Part shown: one piece after another, positions 17,731 through 25,694 of the stretch
How the letters are laid out: every line of letters starts with the position of its first letter
Position numbering within the stretch: position 1 is the first letter of the stretch
Assembly: GCA_027923965.1 (NCBI GenBank)
Contig: AP026969.1
Span: 1,240,001-1,304,000 of the forward strand
DNA length: 64,000 bases
From: Comamonadaceae bacterium OS-1
Lineage (GTDB): Bacteria; Pseudomonadota; Gammaproteobacteria; Burkholderiales; Burkholderiaceae_C
Direction: 5' to 3'
Position numbers and translations under genes: made by a program
Notes under the pieces: model-generated
The model's input: the letters and a program-made list of their open reading frames with translations, nothing else
What the model was told of the DNA's origin: nothing
Database searches by the model: none

Positions 17731-17760
17731 GCGCGGTAGACTTTTTGTGACGGCAACACC

Positions 17761-17846
17761 AGTATCACGCCATTTAAAGTGACGCGATACTATTTTTTGT
17801 GGCGCAAAGTGTCGCTATTGGGCTTTTTTTGGCAGTATCGCGACAC
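17761..17846. promoter_or_regulatory. repeated operator-like elements upstream of the Fic gene
   Basis: The nonamer AGTATCRCG occurs three times: AGTATCACG at 17761, AGTATCGCG at 17834, and in inverse orientation as CGCGATACT ending at 17791. A further inverted pair is GTGTCGC (17809-17815) with GCGACAC (17840-17846). The only gene starting nearby is the Fic gene (start 17730), so these are likely its operator sites. Confidence 0.55.
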
Positions 17847-17851
17847 ATCCC

Positions 17852-19177
17852 TCACAACGCCAACACAAACCCCTCCACCACCGCCCCCGGCGCACTCACG
17901 CTCTGCAACTGCCGGGCCCCGTACGTCCCCTCCGCAGGCACCAGCTCGGCGTGGTTGGTCAGTGCCACCAGCCCCGGGCCGAACATGCGCAGGAAGGAGT
18001 CGTCGAAGCGCATGACCGCGATCGGGGCGACGATCTGGCCGTCTTCCACCCAGAAACAGGCGAAGCGGGTCATGCCAGTCATGCGGCAGGCCTGGCGGTC
18101 GCTGTAGTTGAGGTAGTGCAGGTTGCTGATGAAGACACCCGTACCCAGGGTTTGGAGCACCTCGGCCTCGGGCAGGGTGCCGGGGGCCATGGACAGGGAT
18201 TCGGGGCTTTCGCCGTCGCCGCTGCCGTTGGTGGGCACGCCGTATTCCACCGCGCTGCGCGGGGCGGTCAAGGACGCGGCGACCTGGCCTGCGTGCACCA
18301 GGGGCACGGCGTCGGGCTTGGTGAAGCCGTCGGGCTGGAAGCGCGGGGCGATGCCGTCGGCGGTGGCTTCCGTCAGGGTGACCAGCGGGCTCAGGGTGGC
18401 CTTGCCTTGGTGGGCTAGCAGCAGGGTGGAGGTGCCGGTTTTCAAATCCTTCAGGCCAAAGCCGCCCCAGGCCAGGGTGCCCAGCAGTTCGGCCACGGCC
18501 ACGGGGCTGAAGTAGGCACGGTAGGCACCGGGGGCCAGGGTTTTGGGCGGTAGCGCCAGCAGGGCCAGGCGGGTGCGGGCCTCAGCCACGCGGCGGGCGA
18601 ATTCTGGCGTGTGCCAGTCGGTGCCGGCGTAGCTGCATTTCACGGCCTGGTCCCGTTCGCGGTACAGGCACCAGTCGAAGTGGAAACTTTCCACGCTGTG
18701 CCAGTTGCGCTGGCCGCGGCTGTTGGCAAAGGCGCGCACCATGCTGCCACCGGCGTAGAAACCCACCAGGTCGCTGCCTGCGGCGTGTGCGGCCACGGCG
18801 GCGATCAGCTGCTCGGGCGTGGGCAGGGTGCCGGTGGCGCTGCGTGCGGTGTCTACCACCGCGTCGGGCAGCAGCAGGTAGGCATCGTCGGGCACCAGGG
18901 GCAACTGCTCCAGCAAAGCGGCGCGCTCGGCCAGCAGGGCGGATGTGTCGGCGGCCAGGTCGCCGCCCAGGCTGATGTTGCTGGAGGCGCGCTTGCGGCC
19001 TGCCACCACGCTGACCGTGCCGTAGCGCTGCTCCACATGGGTGGCCTGGCGCACCTGGGCGTGGTTGAAGCGGATGAAGTCCGAGGCTTCGGCACTGAAG
19101 TACAGGGTGACGCGCTCGGCCCCGGGCAGGGGCGTGCAGACGGCGGCGGCAAGGTCTGAAAAGTAGCTGTGCATCAT
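17852..19177 (-). CDS. pmbA: PmbA/TldE-family metallopeptidase subunit
   Basis: A 441-aa member of the TldD/PmbA family, partner of the upstream TldD. The start ATG 19177 overlaps the TldD stop as ATGA and gives MMHSYFSDLAAAV; the next ATG (19174) would also work. Family features are the N-terminal strands (ERVTLYFSAEASDFIRFNHA) and the C-terminal GTGVFISNLHYLNYSDR segment found across TldE proteins. It has no HExxxH motif, as expected, because the zinc site is in TldD. The pair forms an oligomeric peptidase known in E. coli for microcin B17 processing and CcdA degradation. Sequence is rather divergent, so the pair may have a lineage-specific peptide substrate. Confidence 0.88.
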   Translation of the reverse strand: MMHSYFSDLAAAVCTPLPGAERVTLYFSAEASDFIRFNHAQVRQATHVEQRYGTVSVVAGRKRASSNISLGGDLAADTSALLAERAALLEQLPLVPDDAYLLLPDAVVDTARSATGTLPTPEQLIAAVAAHAAGSDLVGFYAGGSMVRAFANSRGQRNWHSVESFHFDWCLYRERDQAVKCSYAGTDWHTPEFARRVAEARTRLALLALPPKTLAPGAYRAYFSPVAVAELLGTLAWGGFGLKDLKTGTSTLLLAHQGKATLSPLVTLTEATADGIAPRFQPDGFTKPDAVPLVHAGQVAASLTAPRSAVEYGVPTNGSGDGESPESLSMAPGTLPEAEVLQTLGTGVFISNLHYLNYSDRQACRMTGMTRFACFWVEDGQIVAPIAVMRFDDSFLRMFGPGLVALTNHAELVPAEGTYGARQLQSVSAPGAVVEGFVLAL

Positions 19178-20640
19178 GCGGCTCCGCCAAATACCGACAC
19201 GTTTTTGAACAGGCAGGCGGGCGAGGCATGGCCCACGCGGATCACCTGGTTGGGCTCGCCCTTGCCGCAGTAGGGTGTGCCCATGACCTGGAAGGTGCTG
19301 GCATCGCCCACCATGGCCAGCGAGCGCCAGAACCCCGCGGAGATGCCCCGGTAGTTGGGCCGCTTGACGATTTCGGCCAGCTGGCCGTGGCGCACCATCT
19401 GGCCCCATTCGCAGCCAAACTGGAACTTGTTGCGCGAGTCGTCAATGCTCCAGGAGGCGTTGGTGCGCATGACGATGCCGTAGTCCATGCTGGCGATCAT
19501 TTGCTCCAGGCTGCTGTCGCCGGGGGCGATGTTGAGGTTGCCCATGCGGTCGATGGGCGCGCGGTTCCAGCTGCAGGCGCGGGTGGTGGCCACGCCGCCC
19601 ATGCCCGGTGCCAGGGCTTGTACCCGGGCTTGCGACAGGCTGCCGCCCAGCGGGCGCTGCAGGATGCCGTGGCGGATGATCCAGGCCTGCTGGGCCGCGG
19701 TGCCGTCGTCGTCGAACGCAAAACCGGCGAACTCGTGGGCTTCTTCGGGTGCGAAGCTGACGTTGAGCAGCGGGCTGCCGTAGGCGTGGTGGCCAAACAT
19801 GTCCAGCGTCACAAAGCTGGTGCCCGCGAAGTTGCGCTCGTCGCCCAGGATGCGGTCCAGCTCCAGCGGGTGGCCAATGCTTTCGTGGATTTGCAGCATC
19901 ATCTGGTCGGGCATCAGCAGCACGTCCATCACGCCGGTGGGGCAGTTGGCGGCGCGCACCAGGTCCAACGCTTCGCGGGCGACGCGCGGGCCGTCCTGGG
20001 CGAAGCCTGCGCGGTCCAGCACCTCCAGGCCGCCTTGTTGGCAAAAACCGTTGTACTGGCCGGCCGAGGTGCGGGTTTGCGTGTCGCCATTTCCGTGCTT
20101 ATCGCTGGCCACGGCAGTGATGTTGGGCACCACAAAGTCCCAGCTCTGCGCCATGTGGCCGCCGTCGCTGGTCACCAGGGTTTGCTCGGTGTGGGTGGTC
20201 CACAGGGCGGCGCTGCGGTCCACAATCTCTTTGCCGATGTTGGCGCTGGCGCAGACTTCCTTGAGCAGCTCGAAGCGCTCGGCCAGGGTGGTCTGGGCCA
20301 CCGGGCGCTGGTTGGCCGAGGCAAAGCTGCCAGTCGCGCCGGGCCGGGGTGCGTTTCGGAAGTCGAACACGCTGTGCGCGGCGCTGGCGGCGGCCAAAGA
20401 CCGGGCCTGGTCAAAGGCCTGGCGCAGGCCTCGATCCGACACATCGCTGGTGGCGGCAAAACCCTGGCCACCGCCGTGCTGCACGCACACCATCACCCCG
20501 GCATCGCGCTCGCGGCTGGGGGCTTCGGCCACGTCGTTGCGCACCACCAGGCGCTCGGCAGATTCGGTCACAAAACGGGCGGACCAGAAGTCCAGGCCGC
20601 TGGGGGCGGCAGACTGTGCAAGCGAGGCAAGAGATGGCAT
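19174..20640 (-). CDS. tldD: TldD-family zinc metallopeptidase
   Basis: A 488-aa catalytic subunit of the TldD/TldE peptidase. The zinc motif HExxxH is present as H252-E253-SIG-H257 (HESIGHPLE). Further family blocks are GTSFVTLDMFGHHAYGS and the C-terminal KRPNYRGISAGFWRSL, plus the glycine-rich TPYCGKGEPNQ. The start at 20640 (MPSLASLAQSAAPSG) matches family length; a longer frame upstream runs through repeat copy 5 and is spurious. It is coupled by ATGA to pmbA. Unlike the common tldD this copy has a long, non-canonical N-terminus, so it may be a paralogue; the window cannot show whether others exist. Cytoplasmic. Confidence 0.9.
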   Translation of the reverse strand: MPSLASLAQSAAPSGLDFWSARFVTESAERLVVRNDVAEAPSRERDAGVMVCVQHGGGQGFAATSDVSDRGLRQAFDQARSLAAASAAHSVFDFRNAPRPGATGSFASANQRPVAQTTLAERFELLKEVCASANIGKEIVDRSAALWTTHTEQTLVTSDGGHMAQSWDFVVPNITAVASDKHGNGDTQTRTSAGQYNGFCQQGGLEVLDRAGFAQDGPRVAREALDLVRAANCPTGVMDVLLMPDQMMLQIHESIGHPLELDRILGDERNFAGTSFVTLDMFGHHAYGSPLLNVSFAPEEAHEFAGFAFDDDGTAAQQAWIIRHGILQRPLGGSLSQARVQALAPGMGGVATTRACSWNRAPIDRMGNLNIAPGDSSLEQMIASMDYGIVMRTNASWSIDDSRNKFQFGCEWGQMVRHGQLAEIVKRPNYRGISAGFWRSLAMVGDASTFQVMGTPYCGKGEPNQVIRVGHASPACLFKNVSVFGGAA

Positions 20641-20655
20641 GGTGCTATGGAATAA

Positions 20656-20690
20656 GTAGCTGCTCACGCTGGTCAAATAAGCGCAGGCAG
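20656..20690. repeat. dispersed hairpin repeat, copy 5
   Basis: GTAGCTGCTCACGCTGGTC AAATAAGCGCAGGCAG copy directly upstream of tldD, so it lies in the 5' leader or promoter of that operon. Confidence 0.6.
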
Positions 20691-20903
20691 GCGATTTTTC
20701 ATAAATTTTTGGTAACAGACTGTCCATGCTACAGCCAGAACCGGGCTCTGCGGTGCCGCCGCGCCTGCCCAGTGCGGGCCCGGTTACGCGATGAGACCGA
20801 AGCCCGGGCACAAAAATCGCATAATCCCCGGGGTTGCTGAAACGGCGCACGCTAGCGTGCGCGGGCAAGCTTGGCGCAGCGGGTATGAACCGGACACTTT
20901 TCG

Positions 20904-21506
20904 ATGAACTCTTTTGTAGAACTTTTTCAACTTTATTTGCTGCCGTTTGCCATCGGTCTGGCCATGGTGGGTCTGTACATGCTGCTGCGCGGCCTGGGCA
21001 AGCAGGACGATGCGCCGCTGGGCCCGGTGGCCAGTTTTGTCCCCGCCCCGCCCCGCCCTGCGGTGGCCCCGGTGCCGGTGGCCGTGCAGCCCCCGGTGCT
21101 GCTGACCGTGCCCTCGGGCCTGCCGCACCAGGACCTGCTGGTGGTAGACGACTCGGCCGTGGCCCGCGCCAAGCTGCGCAAACTGCTGGAAGGCGCGGGC
21201 TACAGCGTGGCCGTGGCCAATGACGGTGCCCAGGCGCTGGAGGCGCTGGCCACCGGCAGCTTCTCGGTGCTGATCACCGACCTGGAAATGCCCAACATGA
21301 ATGGCTTCGAGCTGATTGCCGCCGTGCAGGGCAATATGGACACCGAGGACATGCCCATCGTCGCCATCACCGGCCACGATGAAATGCAGGCCCGCGTGCA
21401 CGACTGCCAGGGCCTGTACGGCATCTTCAAGAAACCCTGGAACGACCGCGAACTCCTCAAGCGCGTGGCCACCCTGGTGCAGATGCGGAACAAATCGGCC
21501 GTCTAA
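20904..21506 (+). CDS. membrane-anchored stand-alone response-regulator receiver protein
   Basis: A 200-aa protein with an N-terminal transmembrane helix at about residues 8-29 (FQLYLLPFAIGLAMVGLYML), a Pro/Ala/Val linker at about 38-72, and a CheY-type receiver domain to the end. Receiver residues are present: the acidic pair in LLVVDDSAVAR, phosphoacceptor D126 in LITDLEMPNMNG, the Thr/Ser position in AITGHD and the Lys in FKKPW. There is no output domain. A membrane-tethered receiver is uncommon; it could be a phosphate sink or localise a kinase. No histidine kinase is adjacent. The start ATG 20904 lacks a clear ribosome-binding site. It ends at a strong terminator and is monocistronic. 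Confidence 0.88.
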   Translation: MNSFVELFQLYLLPFAIGLAMVGLYMLLRGLGKQDDAPLGPVASFVPAPPRPAVAPVPVAVQPPVLLTVPSGLPHQDLLVVDDSAVARAKLRKLLEGAGYSVAVANDGAQALEALATGSFSVLITDLEMPNMNGFELIAAVQGNMDTEDMPIVAITGHDEMQARVHDCQGLYGIFKKPWNDRELLKRVATLVQMRNKSAV

Positions 21507-21526
21507 GCCGGTTACCCAGCCCCCCC

Positions 21527-21552
21527 AAAAGCCGCAGCGATGCGGCTTTTTT
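21527..21552 (+). terminator. rho-independent terminator
   Basis: AAAAGCCGCA-GCGA-TGCGGCTTTT (21527-21550), then TT. A perfect 10-bp stem ends the receiver gene. Confidence 0.9.
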
Positions 21553-21576
21553 GTAGGCGGTTTGCTATTTTTTTAG

Positions 21577-21611
21577 AAGCTGCTCGTGCCCATTCCATCA
21601 GCACTGGAAGC
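21577..21611. repeat. dispersed hairpin repeat, copy 6
   Basis: AAGCTGCTCGTGCCCATTCCATCAGCACTGGAAGC copy between convergent genes. Confidence 0.6.
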
Positions 21612-21626
21612 CGATTTTGCAAAAAT

Positions 21627-22001
21627 TTAGCACGCGAACGATTCGACAAATTTAGGGTCGCCCTTGAACCGGCACTCCAGCGTGGCGGCGCTGATCGCCA
21701 GGCGGGTGCCGTTGGAAAATTGCAGCTCGATGCGCACCGGGCCGGGGGCTGCGTAGGGAAAAGGCAGGGCGGGTAGCACCCGGCCACAGACCCATAGTTT
21801 GCCGTTGGAGAGGCGGCCCACACCGTCAGCCAGCGGGCCGACCACCGTGGCCCTGGTACAGGTAATTTCCAGCGACTGCACGTAGCCCGCACCAATGCCC
21901 TCGGCCTGCACAAAGGCGGCGGAGAAGGCGAGGGTGAGCGTGTCGGTCTGCAGCGCGATGCTGCGGACTTCGGAGTCGTGGAATTCCAGCTGGCCTTGCA
22001 T
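21627..22001 (-). CDS. conserved hypothetical protein, 124 aa, downstream of the glucosidase
   Basis: Small soluble protein of unknown family. The start at 22001 follows AAAGGA and lies 12 bp after the stop of the GH13 gene, so the two are co-transcribed. The sequence is nearly all beta-strand in character: alternating hydrophobic and polar residues (VRSIALQTDTLTLAFSAAFVQ; GYVQSLEITCTRATVVG; RLAISAATLECRF), consistent with a compact beta-barrel or sandwich. It contains three cysteines. No signal peptide is seen. The link to sugar metabolism is positional only. Confidence 0.7.
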   Translation of the reverse strand: MQGQLEFHDSEVRSIALQTDTLTLAFSAAFVQAEGIGAGYVQSLEITCTRATVVGPLADGVGRLSNGKLWVCGRVLPALPFPYAAPGPVRIELQFSNGTRLAISAATLECRFKGDPKFVESFAC

Positions 22002-22013
22002 GGGGTCGTCCTT

Positions 22014-23693
22014 TCAGAGCCGGTACACCGTGGCCTGCCACGGGGCCAGCAGCACCTGGCTGGCCCCGGCGGGGGCGGTGTCGCCTGCGCCGTTGTCCAG
22101 CACGGCATCCAGCACGCGCAGGCCGCCGGGCAGGGGGTAGGGCACGGCTTCGGTACCGAAGTTGAGCAGCACCAGATAGGCATCCGCATCCAGCGTGCGG
22201 GTGTAGGCAAACACCTGCGGGTGCGCGGGGTCGATGTCCTGGTAGGCACCGTGCACCAGGGCGGGCGTGCTGCGGCGCAGGGCCAGCAGGCGGCGGTGGT
22301 GGTGGTAGATGGACTGCGGGTCGGCGGTTTGCGCGGCGGCGTTCCAGTCGGGGTAGTCGGGGTTCACGGCCAGCCAGGGGGTGCCGGTGGTGAAGCCCGC
22401 GTGGGCATCGGCGCTCCACTGCATGGGGGTGCGGGCGTGGTCGCGGCTGGTATCAAACAGGTGCGCCAGGTACTCGGCGGCGGGGACCTGGCCGGTTTCG
22501 ACCAGCATGCGCCAGTTGCCTTTGACCTCCACGTCGTCGTACTGTTCGATGCGCTCGAACGGGTAGTTGGCCATGCCCAGCTCGTCGCCCTGGTACAAAA
22601 ATGGCGTGGCGCGCTGGGTCAGCGTGAGGGTGGCCAGGGCTTTGGCCGACAGGGCACGCCAGGCCGGGCGGTCGTCGCCAAAGTGGGATACGGCGCGCGG
22701 GTTGTCGTGGTTGCCCAGAAAGGCGGCGTTCCAGCCGTGGCTGCCACCGGTCTGGTCGATGCGGGTGTACACGGCCTTGAGCTGGGGCAGGGTCCAGGGA
22801 ATCTTGCGCCAGTTGTCGCGGTCGATGCGCACGATGTCGAAGTGGAACACCATGCTCAGCTCGCCCCGGCGCGCGTCGGTGAACAGCGGGGCGGCGGCAA
22901 AGTCCACGCCAAAGGCCTCGCCCACCGCCACCGCGCCATAGGGGGCCAGCACTTCGCGGTGCATGTCCTGCAGGTACTGGTGCACGCGCGGACCGCTGGC
23001 ATAGACGGCCTCGGGGTGGGCCAGGTGCTCGGGCGGCAGGTTAGGCAGGCCGTCTTGCTTGGAGATGAAGGGAATCACGTCCATGCGGAACCCGGCCACA
23101 CCCTTGTCGAGCCAGAAGCGCATCACCTCATAGACCTCGTGGCGCACGGCGGGGTTTTCCCAGTTCAGGTCGGGCTGCTTGGTGGCGAAGTAGTGCAGGT
23201 AGTACTGGCCGGTGTGCGCGTCCCATTGCCAGGCCGAGCCGCCGAAGAACGAGGGGTAGTTGTTGGGTGGGCCGCCGTCTACGGGGTCGCGCCAGATGTA
23301 GAAGTTGCGGTAGGGGTTGTCACGGGATTGCCGACTTTGCTGGAACCAGGCGTGCTCGTCGCTGCTGTGGTTGACCACCAGGTCGATGATGAGCTGGATG
23401 CCGCGCGCCTGCATGCCGGCCATCAGCTGGTCGAAGTCGGCCATGCTGCCGAACTCGGCCATCACTTTGCGGTAGTCGCGGATGTCGTAGCCGTTGTCGG
23501 CGTTGGGGCTGTCAAAGTGCGGGCTGAGCCACACCACGTCTACGCCCAGCTCTTGGAGGTAATCCAGTTTGGCGCTGATGCCGCCCAGGTCACCAATGCC
23601 GTCGCCGTTGCTGTCCATGAAGGAGCGCGGGTAGATCTGGTAGACCACGGCATCTTTCCACCAGGCCGGGTTGGGGAGTGGGTGTTTTTCCAT
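22014..23693 (-). CDS. GH13 alpha-glucosidase / oligo-1,6-glucosidase
   Basis: A 559-aa glycoside hydrolase of family 13. The barrel motifs occur in order: WWKDAVVYQIYPRSF and GIGDLGGI, LIIDLVVNHSSDEHAWF, QPDLNWENP (typical of alpha-glucosidases and trehalulose-type enzymes), nucleophile D205 in GFRMDVI, acid E259 in VAVGEAF, and D330 in GNHDNP. No signal peptide, so it works on imported maltooligosaccharides, isomaltose or sucrose-like substrates in the cytoplasm; the exact bond preference cannot be read. The start ATG 23693 is the family start. Followed by a small unknown gene. No transporter or regulator for the substrate lies beside it. Confidence 0.93.
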   Translation of the reverse strand: MEKHPLPNPAWWKDAVVYQIYPRSFMDSNGDGIGDLGGISAKLDYLQELGVDVVWLSPHFDSPNADNGYDIRDYRKVMAEFGSMADFDQLMAGMQARGIQLIIDLVVNHSSDEHAWFQQSRQSRDNPYRNFYIWRDPVDGGPPNNYPSFFGGSAWQWDAHTGQYYLHYFATKQPDLNWENPAVRHEVYEVMRFWLDKGVAGFRMDVIPFISKQDGLPNLPPEHLAHPEAVYASGPRVHQYLQDMHREVLAPYGAVAVGEAFGVDFAAAPLFTDARRGELSMVFHFDIVRIDRDNWRKIPWTLPQLKAVYTRIDQTGGSHGWNAAFLGNHDNPRAVSHFGDDRPAWRALSAKALATLTLTQRATPFLYQGDELGMANYPFERIEQYDDVEVKGNWRMLVETGQVPAAEYLAHLFDTSRDHARTPMQWSADAHAGFTTGTPWLAVNPDYPDWNAAAQTADPQSIYHHHRRLLALRRSTPALVHGAYQDIDPAHPQVFAYTRTLDADAYLVLLNFGTEAVPYPLPGGLRVLDAVLDNGAGDTAPAGASQVLLAPWQATVYRL

Positions 23694-23829
23694 GGCGTTG
23701 TCTCCGATTTTTGGGCAGTTTAGCGCAGACTACAAGGCTTTTGTTTTATGCATAAAATAGACGGTTGGTGCTTTCTGTGTAAAGACTTTTAGCTATATTT
23801 TTAGTAGTAAATACCGTGGCATTTTCCTT

Positions 23830-24750
23830 ATGACATTTTTTCCTTTGACCGCTGTGGGGCGGCGCAGCGTGGCCGTGGGTCTGCTGGCCACCTTGCTGGC
23901 GGGCTGCGTGACGGCCCCGGTCGAGCAAAACCCCCCGCCTGCCACCAACCCACCCGCCGTCAAACGCCTGCCGCGCATCGGTCTGGCGCTGGGCGGCGGT
24001 GCGGCGCGCGGCTTTGCGCATGTGGGCGTGGTGCAGGTGCTGGAAGAGGCGGGCATCCGCCCGGACCTGGTGGTGGGCACCTCGGCGGGCAGCCTGGTGG
24101 CCTCGCTGTACGCCAGCGGCAAGAGCGGCGCGCAGATGCAGCAGGTAGCAGAGACCATGGAAGAGGCCGCATTCACCGACTGGACCCTGCCCATTTTCAG
24201 CCGCGGCGTGCTGCGCGGCGACGCGCTGGCCCGCTACGTCAACGCCCAGGTGGCCAACCGCCCCATCGAGCGCATGCCACTGCCCCTGGGCGTGGTGGCC
24301 ACCGACCTGAACAGCGGCGAGGCGGTGCTGTTCCAGCGCGGCGATACCGGCACGGCGGTGCGGGCCTCCAGCGCCGTGCCCGCCGTGTTCCAGCCGGTGA
24401 AGATTGGCGGGCACGAGTACGTGGACGGTGGCCTGGTCGCCCCGGTGCCGGTGGGCTTTGCCCGGCAAATGGGGGCCGAGCTGGTGATTGCCGTGGACAT
24501 CTCCAGCGCCCCCGAGGGCAACCCGGCCGACGGCACGCTGCAAATCCTGCTGCAAACCTTTGCCATCATGGGCAAAAGCATCAACACCTACGCGCTGCGC
24601 GACGCCGACGTGGTGGTGCGCCCCGTGCTGCTGGGTATGACCAGCGCCGACTTCGGCAGCCGCCGCCGGGCCATAGAGGCGGGCCGGGCGGCGATGTTGC
24701 AGGCGCTACCGGCGCTGCGTGCAGCCATGCTGGCCAAGAGCCATGTTTGA
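23830..24750 (+). CDS. patatin-like phospholipase, predicted lipoprotein (RssA-like)
   Basis: A 306-aa member of the patatin/RssA family. The N-terminus is a lipoprotein signal (VAVGLLATLLAGCVTAP). Patatin blocks follow: oxyanion hole GGGAARG, nucleophile S85 in GTSAGS, and catalytic D199 in YVDGG. These would give a Ser-Asp dyad lipid acyl hydrolase on the inner face of an envelope membrane. It is a single-gene unit. The start ATG at 23830 has no convincing Shine-Dalgarno sequence but is the only ATG that keeps the full signal. Substrate class unknown. Confidence 0.93.
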   Translation: MTFFPLTAVGRRSVAVGLLATLLAGCVTAPVEQNPPPATNPPAVKRLPRIGLALGGGAARGFAHVGVVQVLEEAGIRPDLVVGTSAGSLVASLYASGKSGAQMQQVAETMEEAAFTDWTLPIFSRGVLRGDALARYVNAQVANRPIERMPLPLGVVATDLNSGEAVLFQRGDTGTAVRASSAVPAVFQPVKIGGHEYVDGGLVAPVPVGFARQMGAELVIAVDISSAPEGNPADGTLQILLQTFAIMGKSINTYALRDADVVVRPVLLGMTSADFGSRRRAIEAGRAAMLQALPALRAAMLAKSHV

Positions 24751-24760
24751 ATGAAATGGA

Positions 24761-24795
24761 CTGCTCGTGCTTATTCCATCAGCACGAGCAGCTAC
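24761..24795. repeat. dispersed hairpin repeat, copy 7 (best-preserved)
   Basis: CTGCTCGTGC (24761-24770) pairs perfectly with GCACGAGCAG (24782-24791) around TTATTCCATCA, followed by CTAC. This is the best model of the family. It lies directly downstream of the patatin gene. Confidence 0.75.
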
Positions 24796-24816
24796 TATTT
24801 ACATTGCGTGCAGACG

Positions 24817-24845
24817 AAAAAAAGCCCCGTCTTGCGGACGGGGCC
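24817..24845 (-). terminator. rho-independent terminator of phaP
   Basis: Read on the minus strand: GCCCCGTC-loop-GACGGGGC stem (arms 24824-24831 and 24837-24844) followed by seven T (24817-24823). Confidence 0.9.
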
Positions 24846-24953
24846 TTGAAGGATTCCTGAGCCTGATGGCGTCGAAAGAACCCGAGGAGACAACTGGCGG
24901 GAAGCGGGCTTCCCTGAAATTGTCTTGCGGGTCTGCGGACAGACCCGGCGAAA

Positions 24954-25508
24954 TTAACGCTTCTTGGTGGCAGCAGCGGCGGTGGTGCCGGCAGCGGTCA
25001 CGGCCTGGGCAGCCACAGCCTTGAAGTTGGCTTCGGCAGCGTCAGAAGCTTGCTTCACAGCCTTTTGAACGGATTCAAAAGCGTTGTTGGCAGCGGTCAC
25101 GGTGCTCTTCAGAACAGCCACAGCGGATTCGGAACCGGCAGGTGCGTTCTTGGTAGCGGACTCGATCAGGCCGGCAATCTTCTTTTGCGCTTCAGCGGAT
25201 TGGCCTTCAACAGCCTTGGTGAACTCAGAGCTGGTGCCCTGGGCGATGTCATACAGGTGACGGCTGTAAGCAGCGGTCTTTTCAGCCAAAGGCTGCAGCA
25301 GGCTGGCTTGCAGAGCCAACAGTTCTTGTGCGTCTTTCACGCTCAGAACGGCTTGCGAGTGGCTCGAAGCTTCGGACAGAGCAGCCTTGGAGGCGGTCAG
25401 GTTCAGTTCAACCAGCTTTTCCACGCCTTCGAAAGCCTTGGTGGTCAGACCAAACAGGGTTTCAACGGTAGCTTTGTGCGAAGCCAGGATTTGTTCAGCA
25501 GTCATCAT
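24954..25508 (-). CDS. phaP: phasin, polyhydroxyalkanoate granule protein
   Basis: A 184-aa PhaP-type phasin that coats intracellular PHA granules. Nearly all alpha-helical, with the family pattern [20 protein letters not shown] followed by [12 protein letters not shown], and an Ala/Lys-rich tail ending TAAAATKKR. Start: ATG 25508 or the adjacent 25505 (MTAEQIL); GGAG lies at proper distance from the first. The promoter has good -35/-10 boxes bracketed by two PhaR-like boxes (25576-25646), so expression is probably released when PhaR is titrated onto granules. A perfect terminator ends the gene. Its presence implies PHA storage in the host; the synthase genes are elsewhere. Confidence 0.95.
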   Translation of the reverse strand: MMTAEQILASHKATVETLFGLTTKAFEGVEKLVELNLTASKAALSEASSHSQAVLSVKDAQELLALQASLLQPLAEKTAAYSRHLYDIAQGTSSEFTKAVEGQSAEAQKKIAGLIESATKNAPAGSESAVAVLKSTVTAANNAFESVQKAVKQASDAAEANFKAVAAQAVTAAGTTAAAATKKR

Positions 25509-25575
25509 GTCAATATCTCCAGTTTAAAAAAAGAAAAGTTTGCTATCTGCGCTGACTTCGTCCCGTTGCCGGTTA

Positions 25576-25646
25576 TGTTGCAGTGCAGCATGGATTAAAT
25601 TATAGGCCGTCCATTCCAGCTTGCAATAGGCGTTTGTTGCACTGCA
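25576..25646 (-). promoter_or_regulatory. phaP promoter with two PhaR-like operator boxes
   Basis: On the minus strand -35 TTGCAA (25621-25626) and -10 TATAAT (25599-25604) are 16 bp apart. The related boxes TGTTGCAGTGCA (25576-25587) and TGTTGCACTGCA (25635-25646) lie just downstream of the expected transcription start and just upstream of the -35. Two-site binding at phasin promoters is described for PhaR in Ralstonia/Cupriavidus. The second box is also 49 bp upstream of the divergent deacetylase-like gene. Confidence 0.7.
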
Positions 25647-25694
25647 CCATTCTAGGGATTCGACTCTATCGCCGGGCTAATTCACAACTGAGAC

